Part shown: piece by piece, positions 52,467-61,770 of the stretch
Layout: each line of letters starts with the position of its first letter
Numbering within the stretch: position 1 is the stretch's first letter
Source of the DNA: Desulfotignum sp.
GTDB lineage: Bacteria > Desulfobacterota > Desulfobacteria > Desulfobacterales > Desulfobacteraceae
Direction: 5' to 3'
Length of the DNA stretch: 64,000 bases
Assembly: GCA_011390335.1 (NCBI GenBank)
Contig: JAABSO010000008.1
Coordinates: 62,001-126,000, forward strand
Position numbers and translations under genes: made by a program
Notes under the pieces: generated by a model
The model's database searches: none
What the model was told of the DNA's origin: nothing
The model's input: the letters and a program-made list of their open reading frames with translations, nothing else

Positions 52467-54431
52467 ATGAGATTTGATTCCAGGCTGATGAAAAAACTGT
52501 TCCTTCTGATCCTGATAGCAGGAGTGGCCGTCCTGTTTTTCGCTTTTGGGCTTCAGGAGTATCTGACCCTTGAATTTGTAAAAGCATCCCAGGAAAGGTT
52601 CCTGGAAATATACAGCCGCCAGCCGGTCCGGGTCATTGCCGTGTTTGTGGCGTTGTATATTCCGGTGATTGCCCTGAACCTGCCCGGAGCAACGATTCTG
52701 GGACTGGCCGCCGGTGCCCTGTTCGGTGCATTGACCGGTACCGTGATCATCTCGTTTGCCTCAACCACCGGTGCCACCCTGGCCTGCCTGCTTTCCCGGT
52801 ATCTGTTCCGGAACTGGGTCCAGAAAAAATTTTGCAACCGCCTGGAACGGATCAATGAAGGCATCCGCAAAGAAGGGGCTTTTTATCTCTTTTCCATGCG
52901 CCTGATCCCGGTCATCCCGTTTTTTGTCATCAACATGGTCATGGGCCTGACCCCCATGCGGTTGTGGACCTTTTACTGGGTATCCCAGCTGGGCATGCTG
53001 CCCGGGACCTTTATTTATGTCAATGCCGGCAGCCAGATCGCCCGCATCGATTCTTTGGCCGGCGTTGTCTCACCAGGTCTGATCGGCTCTCTGGTCCTGT
53101 TGGGCCTTTTCCCGCTTGTAACCAGAAAACTGCTGGCTGCTTTCCGCCAGGGCCGGTCCGAAAGCACCCCCTCCCTGGACACACCGGTATCGCACAACAG
53201 TTCCCCTGAATTTATTTCCGCGCTGACCCGGATGCAGGAAGATTGCACCAACTGCGGTGCCTGCAAAAGCCAGTGCGGGTTTCTCAAAGAATACGGCACC
53301 CCTTCAGAGATGCTGGATACCTATGATTTCAGACATCCGGACCATCAACTCAAGGCATTTGAATGCAGTCTGTGCAACCTGTGCAAAGCAGTCTGTCCGG
53401 AAAAACTGGATCCGGGCCATCTCTATTTTCTGGCCCGCAAAGAAGCGGTATCTGTGGACCGGGTAGACCTTTCCAAATACAAAGGACTCCTGGCTTACGA
53501 AAAAAAAGGCAACTCTCCCCTATTCTCCTGGTACGGTCTGCCCGAAGGGTGTGAGACTATTTTTTTCCCGGGATGCACCCTGCCCGGCACCCGTTCCCGG
53601 ACCACCTGGCAGATGTTCACCCATCTGCAGAAAATAATCCCTTCCCTGGGCGTTGTCCTGGACTGCTGCAACAAAATCAGCCATGACCTGGGCCGCCAGG
53701 ACCATTTTGAATCCATGTTCACACACCTGCACGACTTTCTGAAAAAACACCATATTCAAAAGGTGTTGGTGGCCTGCCCCAACTGCTACAAAATGTTTAA
53801 CGCATACGGCGACGGGATAACGGTGGAAACTGTCTGGGAGATTATGGACCGGCATGCCCTGCCGGAAGCGGCCCATGGACAGGGTGAATTGCTGGTGCAT
53901 GACCCCTGTCCGCTGCGGCAGGAGGATGACATCCAGAATGCTGTCAGATCCCTTGTCTCCCGTATGGGGATGGCGGTGGAAAAAATCCGCAGCCAGAAGA
54001 AACGCACCCTGTGCTGCGGGGAAGGAGGCAGCGTGGGATGTGTCCGTCCGGACCTGGCCCAGACCTGGGGCGCAACCCGGCAGCAGCAGGCCGGAGGCAG
54101 GACACTGGTGACCTATTGTGCCGGTTGCGCCGGATTCTTAGGCCGGCTGACCCCCACCATCCACCTGGCCGACCTGATCTTTGACACCTCAAAAACCCTC
54201 AGCGGCCGTTTCAAAGTGACCAGGGCCCCGTTCACCTATATTCACCGCATCCGGCTCAAAAACCGGTTCAAAAAACAACTGGCGCCGGCAGTGCAACATG
54301 TCCGGCCTTTAGAACTGGGAACGGCAGGCAATAAAACGGCAACCGCCTGCCTGGGTGTATCAGGCGGCAACAAACTGTTTACTAAACGGATGATAAAACA
54401 AATACGTAACATGGAGGAACGTACAGCATGA
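52467..54431 (+). CDS. Fusion of a VTT (TVP38/DedA-like) membrane domain to an HdrD-like Fe-S oxidoreductase
   Basis: A 654-residue protein. Residues about 10-235 have several hydrophobic helices and the VTT signature (LNLPGATILGLAAGALFG, FSMRLIPVIPFFVINMVMG). Two 4Fe-4S motifs follow near 260-310 (CTNCGACKSQC, CSLCNLCKAVCP). Two cysteine-rich CCG-type domains come next (FPGCTLPGTRS..LDCCNK..CPNC and DPCP..CCGEGG..CAGC), as in heterodisulfide reductase subunit D. The first CCG unit has CCN in place of CCG. GAGGAA lies about 4 bases before the ATG. It should be a membrane-bound thiol/disulfide or quinone-linked redox enzyme; its substrate is unknown. A truncated rhodanese gene overlaps its end. 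Confidence 0.85.
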   Translation: MRFDSRLMKKLFLLILIAGVAVLFFAFGLQEYLTLEFVKASQERFLEIYSRQPVRVIAVFVALYIPVIALNLPGATILGLAAGALFGALTGTVIISFASTTGATLACLLSRYLFRNWVQKKFCNRLERINEGIRKEGAFYLFSMRLIPVIPFFVINMVMGLTPMRLWTFYWVSQLGMLPGTFIYVNAGSQIARIDSLAGVVSPGLIGSLVLLGLFPLVTRKLLAAFRQGRSESTPSLDTPVSHNSSPEFISALTRMQEDCTNCGACKSQCGFLKEYGTPSEMLDTYDFRHPDHQLKAFECSLCNLCKAVCPEKLDPGHLYFLARKEAVSVDRVDLSKYKGLLAYEKKGNSPLFSWYGLPEGCETIFFPGCTLPGTRSRTTWQMFTHLQKIIPSLGVVLDCCNKISHDLGRQDHFESMFTHLHDFLKKHHIQKVLVACPNCYKMFNAYGDGITVETVWEIMDRHALPEAAHGQGELLVHDPCPLRQEDDIQNAVRSLVSRMGMAVEKIRSQKKRTLCCGEGGSVGCVRPDLAQTWGATRQQQAGGRTLVTYCAGCAGFLGRLTPTIHLADLIFDTSKTLSGRFKVTRAPFTYIHRIRLKNRFKKQLAPAVQHVRPLELGTAGNKTATACLGVSGGNKLFTKRMIKQIRNMEERTA

Positions 54432-54688
54432 AAATTCAACGGCATACCGGATTGATGGCGGTAATGGCAGCGGTTCTGGTCTTGTTTCTGGCCGGCAATG
54501 GAGAGTGCAGAAAGGTCGGATACAACTACATTTCGAGGCAGGACTTCAAGGCCCGCATGGATGCGGGGGATCATAAAAGCGGATCGATGGTGATCACGAC
54601 CTCCCAGACAAAAAAAGAATACGCCACAGGATGTATCGATGCAGGGATTTCGGGCCACGCTCTTGGTGGTCCCCTGTGGCCTGTTTAA
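54428..54688 (+). pseudogene. 3'-truncated gene for an exported rhodanese-like protein
   Basis: The frame starts at an ATGA overlap with the fusion gene and encodes a signal peptide (LMAVMAAVLVLFLAGNG) followed by the first third of a rhodanese domain (YNYISRQDFKARMDAGD, KKEYATGCID). After about residue 72 the similarity ends and the frame runs into unrelated DNA. The catalytic Cys loop is missing. A recombination point is placed near 54,645-54,670. Confidence 0.65.
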
Positions 54689-54790
54689 ACCGGTACTTGA
54701 AATGGCGGGAACTGATGCCCAAGTCAGATGCCATGGTTTCTAAGGAGATGGGTTCTGCATAATCTCCTCCATGAATGCCTGGGCTTAGTC
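54640..54790 (-). pseudogene. Fragment of an AraC-family (GlxA-like) HTH domain
   Basis: On the minus strand one frame reads AEPISLETMASDLGISSRHF then KYRFKQATGD, a clear AraC-type second helix-turn-helix start. Just before it another frame reads AQAFMEEIMQ, the preceding helix, so there is also a frameshift. The usual SPLxYLQ continuation is missing where it meets the truncated rhodanese. No start codon or promoter remains. It is the other half of a rearrangement scar. Confidence 0.6.
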
Positions 54791-54879
54791 ATATATACCT
54801 ATTGCTTTTCCTGTCTGTCAAAGTGTAAATATGAACACGTAAAGTGAACACCCGTAACAAAAACAAAGGAAAAGAGCAG

Positions 54880-55947
54880 ATGGCAGCAGACATTTACCGC
54901 AGATTACAGCAGCAGCTGGACCAGTACTCCATGGGATTTCCTGAAACAGCATCCGGAATCGAGATCAGGATTCTCCAGTATTTATTCACAGAACAGGAGG
55001 CACAAGTATTCTCCCTGCTCACCCCCATGCTGGAAACAGCCCAAACCGTCAGCGCCCGCATGGGACAGCCCGAAGAGGCGGTGGGAAAACAGCTGGAGGG
55101 CATGGCAGACAAGGGACTGCTCTTTTGCCTGAAAAGAGGGGATGAGGCCCGATACGGGGCCATTCCCTTTGTCCATGGGCTGTTCGAATTCCAGGTCAAA
55201 AACCTCAAACCCGAGTTTGCCGCCATGGCCAGACAGTATTTTGAAGAGGCTTTTGACCATGCCATGCAAAAAGGGGCGGAATATTTTCTGAGGACCATCC
55301 CGGTCCACAAGTCCGTTGACGTAACCCACCATGTGGCGAGCCATGAGGATGCCCTGGCCATTCTCAGGAACAAATCCGCCATTGTGGTCACCGACTGCAT
55401 CTGCCGCAAGACCGCCGCCTTGGTGGACCATGACTGCGGCAAACCCCTTGAGGCCTGTTTCATGTTCGGTTCCATGGGGCAGTATTACCTGGACCGGGGC
55501 ATGGGACGAAAAATTTCCCTGGAAGAGGCGGAGAAGATCCTGGCAGACTGCAGGGAGGCCGGACTGGTGACCCAGCCCGCCACCTCCCAGAACCCAGGCG
55601 GCATGTGCAATTGCTGCGGGGACTGCTGCGGGGTGCTCCGGGCACTGAACAAGCATCCGAAACCGGCCGATCTTGTCTTTTCCAACCATTTTGCCCGGGT
55701 GGATGCCGATGCATGCACCGGTTGTGAAACCTGCCTGGACAGATGCCAGATGGGAGCGCTGGCGGTCAGTGAAGAGGACAGTGTCCGGGTGGATCAGGAC
55801 CGGTGCATCGGCTGCGGCCTCTGTGTGTCTGTCTGTCCTGTGGAAGCCGTAACCCTTGTGCCCAAATCCGGGTCTGATTACCGGATGCCGCCGGAAAGTA
55901 TGGCCGATCAGATGATGTACCAGGCCCGGAAACGGGGGGTAATATGA
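54880..55947 (+). CDS. 4Fe-4S ferredoxin-domain protein with N-terminal helical domain
   Basis: A 355-residue cytosolic protein. The first 110 residues are helical, like a winged-helix or MarR-like domain. Cys groups follow at CICRKTAALVDHDCG..ACFMFG and CNCCGDCCG. Two ferredoxin motifs close it: CTGCETCLDRCQMG and CIGCGLCVSVCPVE. AAAGGA lies about 9 bases before the ATG, 12 codons into the open frame. It overlaps the QueG-like gene by 4 bases. From memory such proteins are widespread in sulfate reducers and unassigned; electron transfer to the partner is likely. Confidence 0.8.
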   Translation: MAADIYRRLQQQLDQYSMGFPETASGIEIRILQYLFTEQEAQVFSLLTPMLETAQTVSARMGQPEEAVGKQLEGMADKGLLFCLKRGDEARYGAIPFVHGLFEFQVKNLKPEFAAMARQYFEEAFDHAMQKGAEYFLRTIPVHKSVDVTHHVASHEDALAILRNKSAIVVTDCICRKTAALVDHDCGKPLEACFMFGSMGQYYLDRGMGRKISLEEAEKILADCREAGLVTQPATSQNPGGMCNCCGDCCGVLRALNKHPKPADLVFSNHFARVDADACTGCETCLDRCQMGALAVSEEDSVRVDQDRCIGCGLCVSVCPVEAVTLVPKSGSDYRMPPESMADQMMYQARKRGVI

Positions 55948-57068
55948 CCGCCCTGACCAGAGAGGATATTATCGCAAAGGCCAGCGAACTGGGGTTCGAG
56001 GATGTGGGGTTTACCACGGCCGAGCCTTTTGACACCCATCTGGGTTTTCTGAAAGACCGGAAAGATGAATACGGCTGGACTGAGGCAACAGGGCTGAAGC
56101 TCATGGACGGGACCGATCCGAAAACGGTCATGCCCGGTGCCCGGACCATCATTGTCCTCATGGAGGTCTACTTCAAAAAACGGTTTCCCCGGCAGATGGA
56201 GGGACATTTCGGCCGGTGCTACCTGGACGACGACCGGGTGACCAAGGACGGCCTGTCCAGGCGTATCAAGGCATTCCGGTCTTTTCTACGGGACAGCGGT
56301 ATTGACTCGAAAGTCCCCTTTAACCTGCCACACCGGGTGGCGGCGGCCCGGGCCGGCATGGGCACTTTTGGAAAAAACTGCCTGTTCTACTCCAATAAGC
56401 TAGCCAGGCAGGGCTCCTGGGTTCTGCCCATCGCCGTTGTGGTGGACCGGGCCTTTGATCCGGACAAGCCCAGCGTTGAGATGGGGTGCCCGGACTGGTG
56501 CCGGAATGCCTGTATTTCCGCCTGTCCCACCCGGGCCCTGAAGGGGAACGGCACCATTGATCCCAGAAAATGCATCTCCTTTCTGACCTATTTCGGACAG
56601 GGCCTTACCCCCAGAGAGATTCGGGAGCCCATGGGCATTTATGTCTATGGATGCGACCGGTGCCAGAATGTCTGTCCCAGAAATGCCCCATGGCTGGCTG
56701 CCGATCTGCCGGTCAATGAGCGGGTGGCCGCCAGGGAAAAGGATTTCCACCTTTCTTCCCTGCTTAACATGGACGAATCCTATTTTACGTCCAGAGTATG
56801 GCCCCATATGTTTTACATGGGTCCGGACAGGCTGTGGCAGTGGAAGATGAATGTGGCCCGTGCCATGGGCAATACCCGTGATACCAGGTATGCAAAAGAC
56901 CTGATCCAATGTTTTGGAGAAAGCAGTGATGAACGGGTGCGGTCCATGTGTGCCTGGGCACTGGGACGGATCGGGGGCCAGCGGTCCCGGGCCGCCCTGG
57001 AGGGGTTTCTGCCCGGCAGCACGGGTGTGCTTGAAGATGAGATCCGCTATGCCCTAAATCTGACATGA
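55944..57068 (+). CDS. QueG-like double-cluster Fe-S protein with HEAT-repeat tail
   Basis: A 374-residue protein related to epoxyqueuosine reductase and reductive-dehalogenase Fe-S parts. The 4Fe-4S double cluster is given by CPDWCRNACISACPTRAL and CDRCQNVCPRNAPW, and HEAT-like repeats end the protein (RSMCAWALGRIGG). AAARAGMGTFGKN is a family motif in front of the clusters. Real QueG also acts on tRNA; whether this one does is uncertain. It is coupled to the ferredoxin-domain gene. Confidence 0.78.
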   Translation: MTALTREDIIAKASELGFEDVGFTTAEPFDTHLGFLKDRKDEYGWTEATGLKLMDGTDPKTVMPGARTIIVLMEVYFKKRFPRQMEGHFGRCYLDDDRVTKDGLSRRIKAFRSFLRDSGIDSKVPFNLPHRVAAARAGMGTFGKNCLFYSNKLARQGSWVLPIAVVVDRAFDPDKPSVEMGCPDWCRNACISACPTRALKGNGTIDPRKCISFLTYFGQGLTPREIREPMGIYVYGCDRCQNVCPRNAPWLAADLPVNERVAAREKDFHLSSLLNMDESYFTSRVWPHMFYMGPDRLWQWKMNVARAMGNTRDTRYAKDLIQCFGESSDERVRSMCAWALGRIGGQRSRAALEGFLPGSTGVLEDEIRYALNLT

Positions 57069-57241
57069 ACGCCAGGCACAGGATCGAAAAAAGACACAAC
57101 GGCTGCACAATGCTGCTTGTTTTTTTAAGCCCGGTCGAGCATGTCAGCCATGAGAGTGAAAGGCCCATCAAGATGGTATGGCACCTGCGGCATCCCATAC
57201 CGTTAGAAATGTTTGAGGAGAGTGAAAAAGGGCTGGTTTAA
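57065..57241 (+). CDS. Possible 58-residue coupled protein, unrecognised
   Basis: An ATGA overlap with the QueG-like gene opens a 58-codon frame (MNARHRIEKRHNGC..). The product is basic with one hydrophobic stretch and no known motif. Coupling by ATGA, as for the preceding pair, is the only support; chance is quite possible. Confidence 0.3.
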   Translation: MNARHRIEKRHNGCTMLLVFLSPVEHVSHESERPIKMVWHLRHPIPLEMFEESEKGLV

Positions 57242-57351
57242 CGCAAAACTCGCAAGGGGTAAAAATTGATGATAATATCGACAAATTATTTTCAGCATGG
57301 TATTAATAAAAAAATATTGTTGTAAGGAATAATCACAAGAAGGGGTGAATT

Positions 57352-57735
57352 ATGGGCAAAAAAACAATTTTAATCGTTGATGACGAGCCTGATTTTGTGA
57401 CAATGCTTAAACAAACCCTTCAAGATGAAGGATATATTGTTGAAGTTGCTTACAATGGGATCGAGGCAATTCAAAAAGTAAAGAAAAGTCCGCCGGATGC
57501 CATTGTACTGGATATCATGATGCCGGAAAAAAATGGCTTCGAGGTCTGTTCTGAGCTTAAAAATGATGATCAGTATGCAGATATTCCAATTATTTTACTC
57601 ACTGCGGTTTCAGACCATGTCAGCTCAACACAGTATTCCCATTCGCAGGGGGTGGATATGGAGGCAGATGATTATCTGTCCAAACCGGCATCATATGAGG
57701 AGATCCTGGAAAGCATCCGATCACTTTTAGAGTAA
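57352..57735 (+). CDS. Single-domain response regulator
   Basis: A 127-residue receiver domain, CheY-like. DDEP near residue 12, phospho-acceptor Asp in IVLDIMMPEKNG and Lys in LSKPA are intact. AAGGGG lies about 7 bases before the ATG. It is convergent with the sensor kinase pair and is a plausible phosphate acceptor for them. Confidence 0.87.
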   Translation: MGKKTILIVDDEPDFVTMLKQTLQDEGYIVEVAYNGIEAIQKVKKSPPDAIVLDIMMPEKNGFEVCSELKNDDQYADIPIILLTAVSDHVSSTQYSHSQGVDMEADDYLSKPASYEEILESIRSLLE

Positions 57736-57746
57736 AGTAAAGTTAC

Positions 57747-59267
57747 TTATTCAGTTTGTCCGGTTTGAGCATTGCAGGGTAAAATTACCGTAAACAGGCT
57801 GCCACGGCCGGGTTCACTTTCTACATGAATACTGCCTTTCAAAGAGTCAACAAGTGATTTAACGATAGCAAGCCCCAGGCCGGTACCATTGATGAAACGG
57901 GTGTTATCATCTTTAACCCGGTAGAATTTTTCAAAAAGCCTGGGCAGATGTTTTTGTTCAATGCCAAACCCGTTGTCTTTTATTGTTACCCGGATATTCT
58001 CATCTCTGCTATCCAGTTTTATGGATATCTTACCCCCGTCCTGGGTATATTTTATGGCATTTGTGATCAGATTACCAAAAATACTTTCAAGTGCTGTGGG
58101 GTCACAGATCAATGAGGGCGTTTTTTTATCCGGCAACTTCAACGCAATGGACAGGTTCTTCTTTCTGGCCTGGACATCCTGAAATTCGACAATTTTTTTT
58201 AAAATATCTTCCGCATTCACCTTGACCGGCTCCAGGCATTCCTTACCGCCGGCTTCAATCCTCGAAATATCAAGAAGATCACCGATAAGAGAGATTAGGT
58301 TTTTGGTTTTATCCCTGGCACGGCCAAGCAGATACTGGTTCTTTTCAGATTTCCCTGATTTTTCTGAATCACTTGCCTTGATAACCATGCCAAGTTGATC
58401 ATGAATGACAGACAGAGGGGATCGAAGCTCATGTGACACCTGGGCCACAAACTCGGATTTCAACCGGTCAAATATTTTCAAATCCGTAATATCAGAGAGC
58501 GTCACCACCGCCCCCATGCATTTGGCATCCTCGTTTAAAACCGGCCGGCCCTCGGCAAGGATAAACCGCTCTTCGGATAAGGCAAGTTCATAGGAAGGCA
58601 TATCCTCTTCTGCCTTATAATGGCCTCTGGAGATTTGCATTATATAATCGCACAAGCCTTTATCCTCAATACACAGCTCGATCTTTTTACCCACACACTT
58701 ATCCTGGCCCAGGTCGAGATATTTTCGAGCCACAGGGTTCATCAAAACAATCTGACCCCGAATATTGGTCACCATTAGGCCATGGGGCAGGGTTTCTATA
58801 ATCGTACGGATTCGGCTTTGTTCTGTTTCAAGATCAATTAGATTTTTCTGCTGTTCCAGTTTAAGGGCGTTTGCCTCCAGCGTAAGGTGCAGGGTTTCAA
58901 ATGCCCGTTTAATTACAATTCTCAGTTCGTCCGGTGTAAACGGTTTTGAGATAAAATCATATGCGCCTTTTTTCATGGCTTCAATGGCGGTTTCAACGGT
59001 GCTGAAGCCTGTAAGCATGATAACCAGAACAGATTTATACTGTTCTTTGATCTTTGCCAGGACTTCAAAACCATCCATGCCGGGCATTTTAATATCACAA
59101 AGGACAATGCAGATATCTTCGTTTTCAAGAATCTGTAACCCGTCTTGTCCATTTTCTGCACAGAGCACATCATACCCCATCCGGGAAAGAATCCGTTCAC
59201 ACCCATCCCTTATATCCATTTCATCATCAATTACCAGTATTTTAGGGATAGCTTCTTTACCTTCCAT
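57747..59267 (-). CDS. Receiver-PAS-histidine kinase
   Basis: A 506-residue soluble kinase. An N-terminal receiver (VLCDIKMPGMDGF) is followed by a helix linker, a PAS domain (residues about 160-270), HisKA with VSHELRSPLSVIHDQLG and an ATPase domain (NLITNAIKYTQ, GTGLGLAIVKSL). The start, 36 codons into the open frame, has GGAAGGA nearby and overlaps the end of the upstream kinase gene by 11 bases. It probably forms a relay with that kinase. Confidence 0.87.
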   Translation of the reverse strand: MEGKEAIPKILVIDDEMDIRDGCERILSRMGYDVLCAENGQDGLQILENEDICIVLCDIKMPGMDGFEVLAKIKEQYKSVLVIMLTGFSTVETAIEAMKKGAYDFISKPFTPDELRIVIKRAFETLHLTLEANALKLEQQKNLIDLETEQSRIRTIIETLPHGLMVTNIRGQIVLMNPVARKYLDLGQDKCVGKKIELCIEDKGLCDYIMQISRGHYKAEEDMPSYELALSEERFILAEGRPVLNEDAKCMGAVVTLSDITDLKIFDRLKSEFVAQVSHELRSPLSVIHDQLGMVIKASDSEKSGKSEKNQYLLGRARDKTKNLISLIGDLLDISRIEAGGKECLEPVKVNAEDILKKIVEFQDVQARKKNLSIALKLPDKKTPSLICDPTALESIFGNLITNAIKYTQDGGKISIKLDSRDENIRVTIKDNGFGIEQKHLPRLFEKFYRVKDDNTRFINGTGLGLAIVKSLVDSLKGSIHVESEPGRGSLFTVILPCNAQTGQTE

Positions 59268-60744
59268 GACCGGGTCCTTCCATATCCGGTGGTGACAATA
59301 ACAATTCAATGACAAATGCCGTGCCTGAGCCCTCCGTGCTCTCAGCATAAATCTTTCCTCCATGGTCCTCAACAATCCGGTAGGCCAGACTCAATCCCAG
59401 GCCGGTTCCTTTTCCCTGTTCCTTGGTGGTGAAAAACGGATCAAAGATTTTCAAAAGCATTTCATCCGGTATTCCAGGCCCTGTGTCTGTAATTTCAACA
59501 AAAACCTTATCTTTTTTCGGTGAAACCCAGCAGGATAAAGTTAACGTGCCTGTTCCATCCATCGCATCGGCAGCATTTAAAATGATATTCATAAACACAT
59601 GCTTTATCTTTTGAACGTCAACCGGTACAAGGGGAATGGGTGCATCAAAATCCTTATGAATCGTAATATTTTGAAACAATGCCTGGTCTTCAACAAGAGA
59701 AAGGGTTTGTGACAATATCAACTTGATATCCTGGGGGTGTATTTCATTGTCTGTCTTTCTTGCGAATGTCAGCAATTCTTTTACGATAGACCTGCATCTT
59801 TTTGCATCTTTAAGAATTCGTTTCAGATCTTTTACAGCACCTTCGGGCAAAGTGTACTCTTCCATAACCAATTGTGTAAAAAGGGTGATTCCACCCAAAG
59901 GGTTATTTAACTGGTGGGCAACCCCTGCGGCTAATTCTCCAATGGACGACATTTTTTCCGCCTGGAGTAACTGGACGTTTGTTCGCTCAAGTTCCGCCTC
60001 AATTTCCAGGGTTTCCCTTAAATCATGAAAAAAGCCCAGTGTGGCCACCTCTTTGTCACCATCATAAACAATTGCGGCATTGAGGCTTATGGGTATTTTC
60101 TCTCCGGTTTTTTTTTGAATCTCCACCCGGAAGGATCTTAAGGCTCCCTTTTCACCATATTCATCGCTTCTGAGCATTTTCATGATATTCTTTGCGCCAT
60201 CATTGGGATAGATTTTTCGAATATCGAGTTTGCCGATAACCTCACCGACCTCATATCCTGAAATTTCACATGCCGCGTCATTGAAAATCAGAATTTCGCC
60301 GGTCATATCCGAGGCAATGATTCCATCCACTGCACTTTTAATCAAATTGTTTAAAAAAGAATTGGACTGATGAAGTCTTTCTTCCATCTTTTCCATTGTT
60401 GACATGGGAAAGTCCAAAACGGCAATGGAAGTGATTTTTTCCTTTGAAAAAATGGGATATGAATACAGGCAGGATAATTTTTCAAGGGACATGATGCCGT
60501 CATGCCCTCTTCTTCTGGCAGGTTTGCCTGTTTTAAGAACCTGTTTTACAGGGCATTTGGGACAGGGAGAATTCCGTCCATGCAACGCCTGATAGCAAAA
60601 TTTTCCAGACCCTATAGCAGAATCTGATATTTCAGGATTATAATTAAAGGACAATATTTTGCAGTCAGGAGAAATGACAATGATCGAACGGTTAAGTGAA
60701 TCAATGGCATGTATCAAAAGATTTTTTTCATTCTCTGTCCGCAT
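59257..60744 (-). CDS. PAS-domain histidine kinase
   Basis: A 495-residue soluble kinase. The N-terminal PAS-like domain has Cys residues ([20 protein letters not shown]) as in CPxCP-type sensors. A second PAS domain follows ([19 protein letters not shown]). HisKA has [14 protein letters not shown] as phospho-acceptor region, and the ATPase domain ends with [13 protein letters not shown]. No clear ribosome site lies before the ATG. It starts 60 bases after metF, on the same strand, and may sense redox or ligand status for the operon. Confidence 0.85.
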   Translation of the reverse strand: MRTENEKNLLIHAIDSLNRSIIVISPDCKILSFNYNPEISDSAIGSGKFCYQALHGRNSPCPKCPVKQVLKTGKPARRRGHDGIMSLEKLSCLYSYPIFSKEKITSIAVLDFPMSTMEKMEERLHQSNSFLNNLIKSAVDGIIASDMTGEILIFNDAACEISGYEVGEVIGKLDIRKIYPNDGAKNIMKMLRSDEYGEKGALRSFRVEIQKKTGEKIPISLNAAIVYDGDKEVATLGFFHDLRETLEIEAELERTNVQLLQAEKMSSIGELAAGVAHQLNNPLGGITLFTQLVMEEYTLPEGAVKDLKRILKDAKRCRSIVKELLTFARKTDNEIHPQDIKLILSQTLSLVEDQALFQNITIHKDFDAPIPLVPVDVQKIKHVFMNIILNAADAMDGTGTLTLSCWVSPKKDKVFVEITDTGPGIPDEMLLKIFDPFFTTKEQGKGTGLGLSLAYRIVEDHGGKIYAESTEGSGTAFVIELLLSPPDMEGPGHGR

Positions 60745-60804
60745 ATGCTGTTTATTATATTCTCACAAAATCTATTATTCAACTGAAAAGTACGTTCACG
60801 GTGG

Positions 60805-61743
60805 TTACACCTTTGGCCTGGGAAGGACGTTTGCTCTTTCGGCAATTTCAGGAACCTTATGTTCCCATTCAATGGCCATTAGATGCACGCCTGCCACACC
60901 TTTCATCTCCTTGAACTCCTCTATCTGCTCACAGGCGATCTTAATTCCCTCATCGGCAACCTGCTTTCTGTTAACTCCCTGGAGGCGTTTGATAAGTTCA
61001 TCGGGTACTTCCATACCCGGAACCTTGGCTTTCATATATTTGGCCATAGCAATGTTTTTCAGGGGGGTCACGCCGGCAAGGATATAAACCTTTTCCGACA
61101 ATCCCATGTCATTGGCCTGTTTGATCCATTCCCTCATTTTTTTCATATTGTATACACATTGGGTCTGGATAAAATCAGCACCGGCAGCCACTTTTTTGGC
61201 CAGGCGATGGATACGCCATTCAAAGGGTTCAGCAAAGGGATTGGCGGCTGCACCAATGAACATTTTTGGCGGCGTATCAATATCCGCCCCCCCTAAAAAC
61301 CTGCCTTCATCCCTCATTTTTTTGATCATTGCAATGAGCTGCATGGAATCAATATCAAACACACCTTTGGCATTGGGATGATCGCCAAACTGCTGGTGAT
61401 CCCCTGAAATACACAAAATATTTTTAAGCCCCAGGGCATATGCGCCCAATACATCCGACTGCATGGCCAGACGGTTTCTATCCCGGCATACCATCTGGTA
61501 GTTGGGTTCAAGACCTTCATTCATAACAACTAACGCCGCGGCCCAGCAGGACATTCGAACCATGGCTCTCTGGTTGTCTGTAATATTGACCACATCCACC
61601 ATACCCTTAAGCGGGGCTGCTTTTTCTTTAATGATATCAATATTTGCCCCCCGTGGCGGTCCAAGCTCACCCGTGAAAGCAAAATGTCCTGCCCGCAATA
61701 TCTTCTCAAAATTACCTGCTGACTTCATATCGTTGTTTTCCAT
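60805..61743 (-). CDS. metF: Methylenetetrahydrofolate reductase
   Basis: A 312-residue TIM-barrel flavoprotein that interconverts methylene- and methyl-tetrahydrofolate. FAFTGELGPPRGANIDII, DNQRAMVRMS, CISGDHQQFGDHP and FIQTQCVYN match the MetF family. AAGGA lies 9 bases before the chosen ATG; a GTG 21 bases earlier is less well placed. It is the last metabolic gene of an operon with metV, a cytochrome b, a small Fe-S protein and a cytochrome c, so it probably serves C1 oxidation or reduction in the Wood-Ljungdahl pathway rather than methionine synthesis. Confidence 0.92.
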   Translation of the reverse strand: MENNDMKSAGNFEKILRAGHFAFTGELGPPRGANIDIIKEKAAPLKGMVDVVNITDNQRAMVRMSCWAAALVVMNEGLEPNYQMVCRDRNRLAMQSDVLGAYALGLKNILCISGDHQQFGDHPNAKGVFDIDSMQLIAMIKKMRDEGRFLGGADIDTPPKMFIGAAANPFAEPFEWRIHRLAKKVAAGADFIQTQCVYNMKKMREWIKQANDMGLSEKVYILAGVTPLKNIAMAKYMKAKVPGMEVPDELIKRLQGVNRKQVADEGIKIACEQIEEFKEMKGVAGVHLMAIEWEHKVPEIAERANVLPRPKV

Positions 61744-61770
61744 CTTGTTGAATCCTTTTTGCACTTTCTT

